From the NCBI RefSeq assembly GCF_016107525.1, contig NZ_JABASR010000001.1, positions 248,001 through 312,000 of the forward strand: a stretch of DNA of 64,000 nucleotides, read 5' to 3'. The position numbers and the translations under genes are program-made. Below, piece by piece: positions 1-9,900 of the stretch (positions within the stretch are counted from its first letter, which is position 1; each line of letters begins with the position of its first letter). Source of the stretch: Psychrobacter aquimaris. GTDB taxonomy: Bacteria; Pseudomonadota; Gammaproteobacteria; Pseudomonadales; Moraxellaceae. The notes beneath the pieces are model-generated. The model ran no database searches. It was not told where the DNA came from and saw only the letters and a list, made by a program, of their open reading frames with translations.

Positions 1-21
1 CTAAGTAACACAGTAATAGGT

Positions 22-1371
22 CTACAGGTCTTTATGCTCTTGAACCTTTTCTGAGTCAGTAAGCGGATTTGAGATACTCATCGCTTTAGGTTTTTCTTTA
101 ATAAGTTTTACTTTAGTCTGCTTATCTGCTGGTTCAAGCGCTATATAAGCAGACTCAGGTTTTTTATGAGTGAGTTTAGAGGATTTTTTGAGCGTATTTT
201 TGATTCTTCTGACAGCAGCGGCGTCACTCGCAGCTTGTTCTTCTGCGAGTGAGTCGTCGTGTAGACCTTGATAGACAGCGAGCGTTTCTTCAATCATTTC
301 ACGCATGGTGAATTTGTTGGTCATTTCAGGGCGCGTGACGCTTTCTAATTGGTTTCTGACTGCTTTGCATAGCGCATTGGCATTGTATTTTTTGACCAAT
401 CCTTGCGGATATAGTGGTTGTAAAATCTCACTAAATGCGGCCTGATCCCAACCAATAACGGGCGTGCCTAAATGAATCGCTTGTAAGGCATTGATACCGA
501 TTGATTCAGGTTCATTAGCAAGTGCCATCACGATATTGGCCGCTGATAGCCATTCACGCATGTCATTACGTTTGCTGCCTACATAAGTAATGCGATCAGC
601 CAATCCTAGTGTATTGGTGCGTTGACGGAAATCTTCATGCGCGACATCACCATCTCGATAATCATCATCCATGATAATGACGTGGATGTTAGGGAATTGC
701 TCTTGCAAATTACCCAAAATATCAATCAGCCATTCCTGACCATATTCGTTGCCAATAATAGTTGGAAATACCAGCCATTTTTTATGCTCAAGCTCAGGAT
801 ATTCAGCAAAGGTATGCCGTAGCCAATAAACAGACGGATTATGACGATAAGGATAGCGGCGCGTATCGATACCACGGTAGATGCGTTTGATTACTTTAGG
901 GTCTGCATCTTCACGGCGCAGACCTTTTTTTAGATAATTGGTGACACTATCAGATACCGTAATAATGGTATCGACATTGAGTAGAGCTTGTGAGTATTTA
1001 TTAATCGGATAAAAGCCATACATAGTTGACACTAGCTTTGGTATCCGCTTGACACGGGCGCGGCGCAATGCCAAATGCAGTATCCATGCTGGCGTACGTG
1101 AGTGTACATGAATGACGTCAGGATTGTATTTTTCAATCAGACGCCGCAGCGCCGTGACTTGTAGTAACGACAACCAAGACTTTTTATTCATGTGTAGCTG
1201 ATGATAATTATTGCCATCACGCTTTAGACGTTTAACCAGATCGTTGTCTTCGTCGGCGCTGGAGACGATGATAGAGGTATGGCCGTTTTTGACCAATGCG
1301 CGCCCAAGATGAAAAATACCGCGCTCGGATTCATCATGCTTTAAAGACGACAATAAGCGCATAACTTTCAT
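22..1371 (-). CDS. Glycosyltransferase family 4 protein
   Basis: Probable retaining GT-B glycosyltransferase acting on a cell-surface polysaccharide or lipopolysaccharide at the cytoplasmic face of the membrane; donor and acceptor cannot be read from sequence. The N-terminal Rossmann half carries the typical opening MKVMRLLSS and the DESERG/HLGRAL region. The second half has NEPESIGINALQA followed by GTPVIGWD, the GT4 donor-binding signature. The last ~65 residues are a Lys/Ala-rich tail outside the fold. The frame stays open upstream to an ATG at 1443, but I prefer 1371 because family members start at this MKVMRLL position; neither start has a convincing Shine-Dalgarno sequence. It lies downstream of the radical-SAM pair on the same strand, with no evident functional link. 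Confidence 0.8.
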   Translation of the reverse strand: MKVMRLLSSLKHDESERGIFHLGRALVKNGHTSIIVSSADEDNDLVKRLKRDGNNYHQLHMNKKSWLSLLQVTALRRLIEKYNPDVIHVHSRTPAWILHLALRRARVKRIPKLVSTMYGFYPINKYSQALLNVDTIITVSDSVTNYLKKGLRREDADPKVIKRIYRGIDTRRYPYRHNPSVYWLRHTFAEYPELEHKKWLVFPTIIGNEYGQEWLIDILGNLQEQFPNIHVIIMDDDYRDGDVAHEDFRQRTNTLGLADRITYVGSKRNDMREWLSAANIVMALANEPESIGINALQAIHLGTPVIGWDQAAFSEILQPLYPQGLVKKYNANALCKAVRNQLESVTRPEMTNKFTMREMIEETLAVYQGLHDDSLAEEQAASDAAAVRRIKNTLKKSSKLTHKKPESAYIALEPADKQTKVKLIKEKPKAMSISNPLTDSEKVQEHKDL

Positions 1372-1521
1372 AATGGCATTGGTGACCAGTTCATAATATA
1401 AGTTGCTATTGTCAGTTAAAAGCCGCCAAAACTCAACCATCAAGATAAAAGATAGCGTTAGATAAGCGTTGTTTTCAAGGAAATCTAAGCATTAATAGGA
1501 TAGGAGAATCGCTCGAAACCA

Positions 1522-2406
1522 TTAGCGACGTTTCTGTAGATGCTCAGCATTGGGAAGTACTTGTTTTTCGCTTAAGTATTTCCAATAACGCTGTGGCAAG
1601 TATTGCTTATGCAAACGCGGGTTTTTACGCTCTTTGATATTGACGTTGGTAAAGTAACCTTGCCAAAATTTTTGATAGCGCTGCTCGTCCTCGCTATGAA
1701 TGCTGGTAGGGTTGCGCAGTACGGCATCATCTAAATCAGTGATGGTTTGCAGGGCAGCAGGTCGCGATGGCTTACTTTTGCTTTTATCATAATAAATACC
1801 ATAGCCACGGGCCAAATCATAAATCGCCCAGTGTTGGTCTTGGTAGCGCTGACGAAAATGTTCCCCAATCAAAGGCAACACATTAAAATCTGGCTCAACG
1901 CGCGCAAAATAAATGTCATCAGTGGTATGCTCAAAACGTACAAAGGCTTCCATACGATGTTTCTCACGACCGACAGATTTGACGGTTTGCACCAGCTCTA
2001 AGACATCGAGATTACCCAAATCTTCCATGATATGGCGGCTAGGGTAGCCGATGGCATATTTGACTACTTGAAATAAAATCGTACCAATATTGTCTTTTTC
2101 TGATAAAACCCCCCAAAGGACATGACGCATACCTGAGCGACCTAAAAGTTTATTGAGCTTTACTAATACACGCTCGGCTTTGTATTCATCAGTGCTAACG
2201 CTGGTCGATTGGGTAATTAGTGAGGGAATGTAACGATCTTGAGCAGTTAATTGTAAGGATTCATGGTCTTGTAACCGACTAGCATAGACATAAAATACCG
2301 CACTTAGCCAACCCTCAAAACTTGGCTCATAAAGTACAATACTGGGTGTTAATTGCCCCAGATGATAAGTTTGGGTTTCAGCTATTTCTGACAATGACTG
2401 CGACAT
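1522..2406 (-). CDS. DUF4130 (TIGR03915-type) putative DNA repair protein
   Basis: A 294-residue protein of the DUF4130 type that occurs next to a dedicated radical-SAM enzyme; the pair is predicted, not proven, to repair or modify DNA. The DUF4130 core spans roughly residues 85-215, with VLWGVLSEKDN, the REKHRMEAFVRF stretch and YFARVEPDFNVLP. A basic C-terminal tail follows (QKFWQGYFTNVNIKERKNP onward), resembling the nucleic-acid-facing tail seen in relatives. The start lies 69 bases after the stop of the radical-SAM gene on the same strand, so co-transcription is likely. Biochemistry is unknown. Family assignment rests on motif recall and on the neighbour. Confidence 0.8.
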   Translation of the reverse strand: MSQSLSEIAETQTYHLGQLTPSIVLYEPSFEGWLSAVFYVYASRLQDHESLQLTAQDRYIPSLITQSTSVSTDEYKAERVLVKLNKLLGRSGMRHVLWGVLSEKDNIGTILFQVVKYAIGYPSRHIMEDLGNLDVLELVQTVKSVGREKHRMEAFVRFEHTTDDIYFARVEPDFNVLPLIGEHFRQRYQDQHWAIYDLARGYGIYYDKSKSKPSRPAALQTITDLDDAVLRNPTSIHSEDEQRYQKFWQGYFTNVNIKERKNPRLHKQYLPQRYWKYLSEKQVLPNAEHLQKRR

Positions 2407-2475
2407 TATTTATCCTAATTTGCTGTCTCAAGATGCTCTAATAGTGGTGGCTCACTTTATTAATAATCTTGATGC

Positions 2476-3744
2476 TCAAAACAAAGCCAATTGCCCATTA
2501 TGCTGGTCTTTATACTTAGTCTGCGTCTGTGCCAATACATATTGCCGGAAGTTATCACGCGTTAAATGGGCTAAATGTTCATTTTTGCCGGTAGTCGCGA
2601 TGAAGTATTTGGCGCGATTGATCGCCGCGCCCATTTTTTTCAGATGATAAAGCGTCAATTGATTAAACTTGCGTGCTTTCACTATTTTTTTAGCCGTTTT
2701 TGTACCGATACCGGGAATACGGACAATCATCTCATAACTAGCAGTTTGAATATTAACTGGAAAATGCTCACGATGGCGGATTGCCCAAGCCAGTTTTGGG
2801 TCGCAGTCCAAATCCAAAAATGGCGAGTCAGGCTCGACGATTTCATGCGCGCCAAAACCATAAAACCGCATCAGCCAGTCCGCTTGATAAAGGCGGTTTT
2901 CGCGTATCATCGGCACTGGCGTTCCAATCGCTGGCAGGCGACTGTCGGACAACATCGGTACATAGCCAGAGTAGTAGACACGCTTGAGATCATACTGTTT
3001 ATAAAAATGACTCGATAACTGAATAACTTGCAAGTCAGTCTCGTTACTCGCGCCAACAATCATCTGACTGGTCTGACCTGCTGGCACAAATTTCGGTGCC
3101 TTCTTATGGGTTTTACGGCTCTCTTTGATAGTAATGATTTCAGTTTTAACCGTTTCCATCGGTGCTTTTAATTCATCATGTGATTTTTCTGGTGCTAGTA
3201 AAGCCAAGCCTGATTTGGTCGGAATTTCAATATTAACGCTGAGGCGGTCGGCGTAAAGCCCTGCTTCTAACAGCAACTCTTTTGACGCACCGGGAATGGT
3301 TTTTAAATGGATATAGCCATTAAAATGCTCACGGGTACGTAATATCTTAGCAACTTCGACCAAGCGCTCCATCGTATAGTCGCCACTTTTAAAAATACCT
3401 GAGCTGAGAAATAGCCCTTCGATATAGTTACGGCGGTAAAACTGCATGGTTAAATCGACCACTTCCTCAACGCTAAAAGCGGCACGCGGCGTGTCATTGC
3501 TTTTACGCGACGTACAATAAGCGCAGTCGTAAATACAATGATTGGTTAAGAGTATTTTTAACAAGCTGACGCAGCGACCATCTTCGGTATAGCTGTGACA
3601 AATACCAGTGGCGGAGGCATCACCAAGACCACCGCCTTGGTTTTTGCGGGTGCCACTCGATGATGAGCAAGAAACATCATATTTAGCAGCATCGGCTAAA
3701 ATATTGAGCTTGCCTTGCAGGCGTTCATAATTGATGGTGGCCAT
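2476..3744 (-). CDS. Putative DNA modification/repair radical SAM protein
   Basis: Radical S-adenosylmethionine enzyme of the TIGR03916 type, 422 residues. The [4Fe-4S] cluster-binding CxxxCxxC motif is visible as CIYDCAYC near residue 73, within LLTNHCIYDCAYCTSRKS. Near the C-terminus VRIPGIGTKTAKKIVKARK is a helix-hairpin-helix DNA-binding motif, which supports a DNA substrate. The conserved N-terminus contains DVSCSSSSGTR. It is followed 69 bases later by the DUF4130 partner, the usual arrangement for this family. A perfect 17-base palindrome lies ~90 bases upstream (3834-3850) and may be an operator. The reaction and substrate are not established. Confidence 0.88.
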   Translation of the reverse strand: MATINYERLQGKLNILADAAKYDVSCSSSSGTRKNQGGGLGDASATGICHSYTEDGRCVSLLKILLTNHCIYDCAYCTSRKSNDTPRAAFSVEEVVDLTMQFYRRNYIEGLFLSSGIFKSGDYTMERLVEVAKILRTREHFNGYIHLKTIPGASKELLLEAGLYADRLSVNIEIPTKSGLALLAPEKSHDELKAPMETVKTEIITIKESRKTHKKAPKFVPAGQTSQMIVGASNETDLQVIQLSSHFYKQYDLKRVYYSGYVPMLSDSRLPAIGTPVPMIRENRLYQADWLMRFYGFGAHEIVEPDSPFLDLDCDPKLAWAIRHREHFPVNIQTASYEMIVRIPGIGTKTAKKIVKARKFNQLTLYHLKKMGAAINRAKYFIATTGKNEHLAHLTRDNFRQYVLAQTQTKYKDQHNGQLALF

Positions 3745-3833
3745 AAGCGCGATTTACCAATTCATTTACAGGTTATTATTTTAGCAAATCGGCTTATAAG
3801 TCACTGTAATTATTGATAAAATGTCGATTTAAT

Positions 3834-3850
3834 ACGACAACTGTTGTCGT
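3834..3850. promoter_or_regulatory. Perfect palindrome upstream of radical-SAM pair
   Basis: ACGACAACTGTTGTCGT: two perfect 8-base arms around a single central base. It lies in the 124-base gap upstream of the radical-SAM gene, which reads leftward. There is no T-run after it on either strand, so it does not look like a terminator. A repressor operator is the simplest inference. It does not match the gammaproteobacterial LexA box. Confidence 0.4.
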
Positions 3851-3868
3851 GCTATTTATGAGATTTTT

Positions 3869-4483
3869 TTAATTAGCAGAGCAGGGATTAGGTAACGTTT
3901 GAACCACTTCTTCTGAGAAGTATTCTTTGACAATGAGACGTCCTTTTTTATCAAACTCGACGTTGTACTTGGGGTAAGCTGCAAAAGCATCAGGGTCATA
4001 GGTCGAAGGAAAATCGATTTGTTTATCTGAAAAAAATCGGCTAGCCGTCCATAATTGTTTATCATTATTATATCCAACGCTACATCGACTGTTTAGGTCA
4101 AAGGTGAAATAACGGCCAAAGTATTGCTCCTTGCTGCCACGACCAAATAGCATATTAGCACCGCATGGATTGCCACCGCCAACGTAAACATGATAAGTAT
4201 CTTTATCGATTTTTTTAAGCGAAGTATGGTTCCAGCCGTAATGACCTATTCCATCCATAAGCACGGCTTCTATTACTTCTCCATTATTTAACGTTTCGCT
4301 TTTAAGGATATAACCATCATCGCAATACTCATGACCGTCTTTACTCATATATGCAGTACAAATTTTCGACATATAAAAGCTAGCGTCAAATTCTGGTTCG
4401 GCAGCTTCAGCCAAAGATATAGAACTAAAAATACAGCTATAAATGATAAAAACTAATGAATAGAGAGAAGTGGGTTTATGCAT
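3869..4483 (-). CDS. Exported hypothetical protein
   Basis: Function not recognised. From the ATG at 4483 the product is ~204 residues with a clear signal peptide: a short n-region (MHKPTS), a hydrophobic stretch (LYSLVFIIYSCIFSSIS) and a likely cleavage after AEA. The mature part has several cysteines (KICTAY, EYCDDG, NPCGAN, SRCSVG, NPCSAN) that could form disulfides in the periplasm. The frame extends upstream to a GTG at 4522, but that would put 13 polar residues before the signal peptide, so 4483 is preferred. It looks like a single-gene unit. Confidence 0.6.
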   Translation of the reverse strand: MHKPTSLYSLVFIIYSCIFSSISLAEAAEPEFDASFYMSKICTAYMSKDGHEYCDDGYILKSETLNNGEVIEAVLMDGIGHYGWNHTSLKKIDKDTYHVYVGGGNPCGANMLFGRGSKEQYFGRYFTFDLNSRCSVGYNNDKQLWTASRFFSDKQIDFPSTYDPDAFAAYPKYNVEFDKKGRLIVKEYFSEEVVQTLPNPCSAN

Positions 4484-4565
4484 GCAAATAATTACCGGAT
4501 ATTTGTTTTTAATTAGTGGCACTATAGCAAAAGGTCGGATGTTAAGGAATAAGGTACACTCATCA

Positions 4566-4607
4566 AAAAGGTCTTGCTGACTAGGAAATTAGCCGGCAAG
4601 ACCTTTT
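4566..4607 (-). terminator. Rho-independent terminator after the DUF11 gene
   Basis: A 12-base perfect stem (AAAAGGTCTTGC / GCAAGACCTTTT) flanked by A- and T-runs, 47 bases past the stop of the minus-strand gene at 4654. It could work in both directions. Confidence 0.75.
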
Positions 4608-4653
4608 ATTAATTTTAAGATTTATTAAATAATAATACTTTAGAGTTTAATTT

Positions 4654-5634
4654 TTACTGAACCTTCGCACGTATAACAACCGTTTGCGGTGCGTTAGTAG
4701 GAAGATCTACCAAGTTCCATTTGAGTCCAGAGTAATTTTCTGTGATGACCACAGTATTGCCAATTTGTTGGATAGTCTGATAACTGTCGCCGCCAGTTGT
4801 CGCAAGCGTTGGTAGTGGGCTATTCAACGATACCAATTGCAGGCCATTTGGCAGTGACACCATGGCATTGATGTCAGTGACGGGTTTTGCCGTGGTGTTG
4901 GTATAAGTAGTGTGGTATTCGATGATGTCGCCAGGTGCGATATGGTTCGCAGGTACGGCCACTTCACGACCATCTTTATTTTTTAATATTTTCATCACTT
5001 TGGTTTGTGCATTTACCACGTCAGGCGTACTAAAAGTTGGGGTCAATTGCAGAGCATCCAAAGAAGTCGTCGTGGTTATTTGACTGCTTATTTGGTTGGT
5101 CACAGGCTGGCTAGTGATTACTGTTGTGGTAGGTTTGATGACAGGCAATTGCGTCACCGTTGTAACGGGCAATACTTGTGTCACGCTAGTCGTTGGCACG
5201 GCTATGACATCAACCTTGGTAACATTATTGGTAGTCGGATCGGTCACAGGCACGCTCGTGACCGTGGTGCTGCCTTGGGTGACGACCGTATTGCTCGCAC
5301 CATTACTGGCGACTTGGCGAACCGTATAGCGTGGAATGTTAGTTACTTGAGTCACCGCATACGGCATGCCATCTTGCATGGTGATGCCGTATGGTGTCGC
5401 TGTAATGGTCGCAGTTTTACCATCAGAATACTGTTCAACGACGGTAGTGCTACTACCAGCAGAAGAAGTGATGGCGATTTCAGGCGCAGCATGTGCGGTA
5501 GATACCGTTAATAAAGCGCCTGCTAAGATTGTTGAAATGGCAGTAGTTATCGCACTTTTTTTAACGAGAATTTGCGGTTTAAGCGCTTTTTTATGAATAG
5601 TCAGTAACGCTGGCATGTTGATGTGTAAGGTCAT
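4654..5634 (-). CDS. Exported Thr/Val-rich protein with DUF11-type domain
   Basis: About 326 residues; function unknown, probably surface or periplasmic. After an N-terminal signal segment (hydrophobic TAISTILAGALLTVSTAHA, cleavage after AHA) there is a long low-complexity stretch dominated by Thr and Val (roughly residues 85-200, with units such as VTTVTQLPV and TTTVITSQPV). A C-terminal beta-sandwich of DUF11 type follows, with PGDIIEYHTTYTNTT and DINAMVSLPNGLQLV. The start at 5634 is fixed by the AAGGAA ribosome site just upstream; an upstream ATG at 5691 lacks one. A structured leader with a terminator-like hairpin precedes it (5732-5858). Confidence 0.7.
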   Translation of the reverse strand: MTLHINMPALLTIHKKALKPQILVKKSAITTAISTILAGALLTVSTAHAAPEIAITSSAGSSTTVVEQYSDGKTATITATPYGITMQDGMPYAVTQVTNIPRYTVRQVASNGASNTVVTQGSTTVTSVPVTDPTTNNVTKVDVIAVPTTSVTQVLPVTTVTQLPVIKPTTTVITSQPVTNQISSQITTTTSLDALQLTPTFSTPDVVNAQTKVMKILKNKDGREVAVPANHIAPGDIIEYHTTYTNTTAKPVTDINAMVSLPNGLQLVSLNSPLPTLATTGGDSYQTIQQIGNTVVITENYSGLKWNLVDLPTNAPQTVVIRAKVQ

Positions 5635-5731
5635 AATATATTCCTTTAAAATAACAGTAAATAAAGCCGCTAACGCAGTAGCAGAAAGCAAAGCTGAAAA
5701 AAGGCTGAAAAAATAACGCCTAGAAAAGAAA

Positions 5732-5858
5732 AACCCCCGTCAAATGAGCATGTAAACCATGTCAAATAACGAGGGTAAAGATACTAATGATAGCCAATGT
5801 CCGCTATCTCTCCATCATTATTTTAGTCAGTTGCTAAGCACTTAACGTTAAATGCTTA
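5732..5858 (-). promoter_or_regulatory. Structured leader / attenuator-like region
   Basis: Between greA and the DUF11 gene, reading on the minus strand: a 24-base near-perfect palindrome (5835-5858, TAAGCACTTAACGTTAAATGCTTA on plus), then a small hairpin with GATAGC/GCTATC arms (about 5792-5811), then a terminator-like hairpin whose arms are CCCTCGT and ACGGGGG, followed by TTTTTC. The last hairpin ends ~100 bases before the DUF11 start and ~310 bases after the greA stop. It may terminate greA transcription, act as an attenuator, or end a small RNA. The remainder of 5635-6084 shows no gene that I can support. Confidence 0.4.
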
Positions 5859-6084
5859 TAATTCAAAACTCGTAATAATCACAAGGCTCAGCGTCTATAC
5901 TCGAGCAATTATGCGCTAAAACAAACGGACTAAAAAAGCAGCGTTGTGTAACTTCTGCTGTATGAATAATGAGGTTGTGTACTATTTTCTACGCTTATCA
6001 GCTAAGCAAGCTGCTGGCTTATTCGCGTCAAAAAGCTTTTGTTATCAAAGGCTTTCTATCCAGATATTTATCAAATCAGTCAAA

Positions 6085-6561
6085 TTAATCGTAAATCACT
6101 TTCATGATTTCGTATTCGACCACGCCTTTTGGCGTCTCAATACGCACTTCATCGCCTTCTGATTTACCAATCAGACCACGAGCAATTGGCGAGTTGACTG
6201 AGATTTTACCCGCTTTAAAATCTGCTTCGTCATCACCAACAATTTTGTATTGTTTTTCTTCTCCGGTGTCCATGTTTTCGATAACGACGCTCACGCCGAA
6301 TATCACACGACCATCTTTGGGCAGTGTCGCAGGATCAATCACTTGCGCGCCGCCAAGTTTGGCTTCGATATCACGAATACGCGCTTCACAAAAACCTTGC
6401 TGCTCTCGCGCTGCATGGTATTCAGCATTTTCTTTTAAATCGCCGTGTTCGCGGGCTTCAGCGATAGAAGCAGTGATGCGTGGACGATCGACACTTTTTA
6501 ACTGTTTTAATTCGGCTTCTAGAGCCGCATGTCCTTGCGGAGTCATGGGATAACGTTGCAT
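6085..6561 (-). CDS. greA: Transcription elongation factor GreA
   Basis: 158 residues, the standard GreA length. GreA rescues backtracked RNA polymerase by inserting its N-terminal coiled coil into the secondary channel and stimulating transcript cleavage. Seen here: the [14 protein letters not shown] opening, the coiled-coil tip region [17 protein letters not shown] with its acidic residues, and the C-terminal FKBP-like domain with [14 protein letters not shown]. The family usually follows carA-carB, as it does here, but a 376-base gap with a strong terminator separates it from carB, so it is probably transcribed from its own promoter. Confidence 0.97.
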   Translation of the reverse strand: MQRYPMTPQGHAALEAELKQLKSVDRPRITASIAEAREHGDLKENAEYHAAREQQGFCEARIRDIEAKLGGAQVIDPATLPKDGRVIFGVSVVIENMDTGEEKQYKIVGDDEADFKAGKISVNSPIARGLIGKSEGDEVRIETPKGVVEYEIMKVIYD

Positions 6562-6937
6562 GTTTTTTCCTTAAACCAATAACATCACACCATCTCCTAC
6601 TCTTAGTGAATAGTGAGATGGTGTCAGTGTTGTTGCAATGAGTATGAGATATAAAAAGAATGGGTTTTAGATTGCGTAACAACTAAACATGCGCTTATCT
6701 GTGAGCATAGATACACTGACAAACAATGCACATTAACCTTAAGTAATAAAAAGCATAGTCGCAGTTTAGCCACTATGCTTTTTAGGTCTATCTTTTTAAA
6801 ACTTTATTTTTCTAAAGTAATACGTTTTTTAAAGCACTACTGTTATATAAAAATCGATAACAAGTTTTGCCTCAGCTTTTAAACAAGCGTTGCAGTCATG
6901 CTTAATCTACTGAAATTATGCTGCTAAGTCAATAGAG
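6562..6937. other. Intergenic region greA-carB
   Basis: 376 bases without a supported gene. It holds the carB terminator at 6748-6783 and, by position, the greA promoter, for which I cannot pick a convincing -35/-10 pair. A short minus-strand frame upstream of greA has no protein-like features. Confidence 0.5.
6748..6783 (-). terminator. Terminator downstream of carB
   Basis: A perfect 12-base stem AAAAAGCATAGT / ACTATGCTTTTT with a 12-base loop. On the minus strand it ends in a T-run, ~155 bases after the carB stop. It is symmetric enough to act on both strands. Confidence 0.8.
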
Positions 6938-9900
6938 CTAAGCGATAGTCTTTGCTTGTTCGTGCAAATCTTGTAGCTTATAGACCTCAAATGGAAGGTC
7001 AATGGCATAAGATTTACAAACCGCATCTGCCGCACCCAAAGTCGTGACGTAGAATACTTTGCCCTGTAGGGCACTACGGCGGATAGAGAATGAATCCTCT
7101 TGAGCCTGTTTGCCTTCAGTGGTATTGATAATAAGGTCGATTTTACCATTTTTCAATGCATCGACGATATGCGGGCGACCTTCGGTAACTTTATTGATTT
7201 GCTTGCACTCAATACCGGCATCGGCCAATACTTTTTGCGTACCAGTGGTTGATACAATGTTAAAACCAAAGTCGGCAAGCTGGCGCGCGATCGGAGCGAT
7301 TTGTGCTTTGTCGCTATCACGTACAGAGATAAAGACGGTCTTGGTTTCCCCTTCGGTCGGTAGACCTGGCAGACGCTCATTACTACCGATAATGGCTTTG
7401 TAGAATGCTTCGCCAAAGGTTTTACCAACACCCATCACTTCACCCGTTGATTTCATCTCAGGGCTCAAGATTGGGTCAACACCAGGGAATTTAGCAAACG
7501 GGAATACCGCTTCTTTTACTGCAAAAAATGCCGGAACAATCTCGGTAGTAAAGCCTTGGTCTTTTAACGAGGTACCAGCCATACAGCGAGCCGCGATTTG
7601 CGCTAAAGAAGTACCGATACACTTAGAAACGAATGGCACGGTACGGGCGGCACGAGGGTTCACTTCTAAGATATAAATCGTTTCACCTTTTACAGCAAAC
7701 TGTACGTTCATCAAACCAACGACACCAAGCTCTTTTGCCATGGCGACGGTTTGTGCACGCATCATATCACATAGCTCATCAGACAATGAGTAAGGCGGCA
7801 ATGAACAGGCTGAGTCGCCAGAGTGCACGCCTGCTTGTTCGATATGCTGCATGATGCCGCCAATCACCACATCTGTACCATCACAAACGCAGTCAACATC
7901 GACTTCGATCGCATCATCTAAGAAGCGGTCTAGTAGTACTGGCGCTTCGTTTGATGCTTGTACCGCCGTACGTAGGTAATGTCTTAACTCATCTTCGTTA
8001 TAGACGATTTCCATGGCACGGCCGCCTAGTACATAAGACGGGCGTACAACTAATGGATAGCCAACGTCTTTTGCTTTGACCAAACCATCTTCTAAGCTCG
8101 TCGCTAAGGCATTGGTTGGTTGAATAAGGTTCAATTGCTGAATCATATGTTGGAAGCGTTCGCGGTCTTCAGCGCGATCAATCGCATCAGGGCTAGTACC
8201 AATGATTTTTACGCCAGCAGCTTCAAGCGCGCGGGCTAGTTTCAATGGCGTTTGACCACCGAACTGCACAATCACGCCATCAGGATTTTCGATACGGACG
8301 ATTTCTAGCACGTCTTCTAATGTAATTGGCTCAAAATACAGACGGTCAGAGGTGTCATAATCGGTTGAAACCGTTTCAGGATTACAGTTGACCATGATAG
8401 TTTCATAACCGTCTTCGCGCATGGCAAGAGCAGCGTGTACACAGCAATAGTCAAACTCAATACCTTGACCAATACGGTTAGGGCCGCCACCGATGACCAT
8501 GATTTTCTTGTTATCCGTTGGGTTGGCTTCACATTCGCTATCGTACGTTGAATACATATAAGCAGTACTGGTCGCAAACTCTGCGGCACAAGTATCGACG
8601 CGTTTATAGACTGGATAGACGTTTAAATCCCAACGTTTTTTGCGCAGTTGCTTTTGTGAGACACCCAGCAATTTGGACAAACGTAAGTCTGATAGGCCTT
8701 TACGTTTAAAGCTACGTAAGTTCTTTTCGGTCAAACCGCCAAAACCAAGTGCTTTAACTTGTGCTTCAGTTTTCACGATGTCTTCAATCTGTACCAAGAA
8801 CCATGGGTCGATCTTAGTGAAATTGAACACTTCATCGACACTCATACCGACGCGGAAAGCATCCGCAATATAATAAATGCGCTCAGGTGTTGGGATGGTT
8901 AAGCGATTAATAATTTCGCTACGAGCTTTATCAGCTGCCACTTTTGATAAGTCAATTTGCTCATCAAAACCGTCATTGCCTGTTTCCATACCGCGCAAGG
9001 CTTTTTGCATGGATTCTTGGAAGTTACGACCAATCGCCATGACTTCGCCAACCGATTTCATTTGGGTTGATAAAACACTATCGGCTTGTGCGAATTTTTC
9101 AAAGTTAAAACGTGGAATCTTGGTCACAACATAATCAAGCGCAGGCTCAAAACTGGCTGGTGTTTTGCCACCAGTGATATCATTTTGCAATTCATCTAAC
9201 GTATAACCAATCGCCAATTTTGCTGCGATTTTAGCAATCGGGAAACCAGTGGCTTTTGACGCCAGTGCCGATGAGCGTGATACACGTGGGTTCATCTCGA
9301 TGACGACCATACGTCCTGTGTCAGGGTTGATACCGAACTGTACGTTTGAGCCACCTGTTTCAACACCGATCTCACGCAGTACTGCTAATGAAGCATTACG
9401 CATAATTTGGTATTCTTTATCCGTCAAGGTTTGTGCTGGAGCAACGGTGATTGAGTCGCCTGTATGCACGCCCATTGGGTCAAAGTTTTCGATGGCGCAG
9501 ATGATGATGCAGTTGTCGTTTTTATCACGAACCACTTCCATCTCATACTCTTTCCAACCGATTAATGATTCATCGATAAGCAGCTGATGGTTCGGCGATA
9601 AATCAAAGCCGCGCTCACAAATCTCGATGAACTCATCACGGTTGTACGCGATACCGCCGCCTGAACCGCCCATAGTAAATGATGGGCGAATGATACACGG
9701 ATAGCCCATTTTTTCTTGAGTCGCAAAGGCTTCTTCCATGGTTTCAGCAGTTTCAGCGCGTGGACATTCAAGGCCGATACGCTTCATGGCTTTATCGAAC
9801 AAGTTGCGATCTTCCGCCATCTCGATAGAGTCTTTGGTCGCGCCAATCAATTCGCAGTTGTATTTGGTCAATACGCCATGCTTGTCTAATTCTAAGGCAC

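Noticed and set aside
3834..3850. LexA/SOS box
   Set aside because: It does not contain CTGT-N8-ACAG spacing; the palindrome is different.
5005..5511. Plus-strand frame of 168 codons opposite the DUF11 gene
   Set aside because: It arises from the Thr/Val-rich repetitive codons on the other strand; Arg/His-rich composition without motifs.
6104..6553. Plus-strand frame of 149 codons opposite greA
   Set aside because: It is entirely antisense to greA and lacks a start context and protein features.
9249..9587. Plus-strand frame of 112 codons opposite carB
   Set aside because: It is a shadow of a conserved carB coding region; no ribosome site and no recognisable protein.
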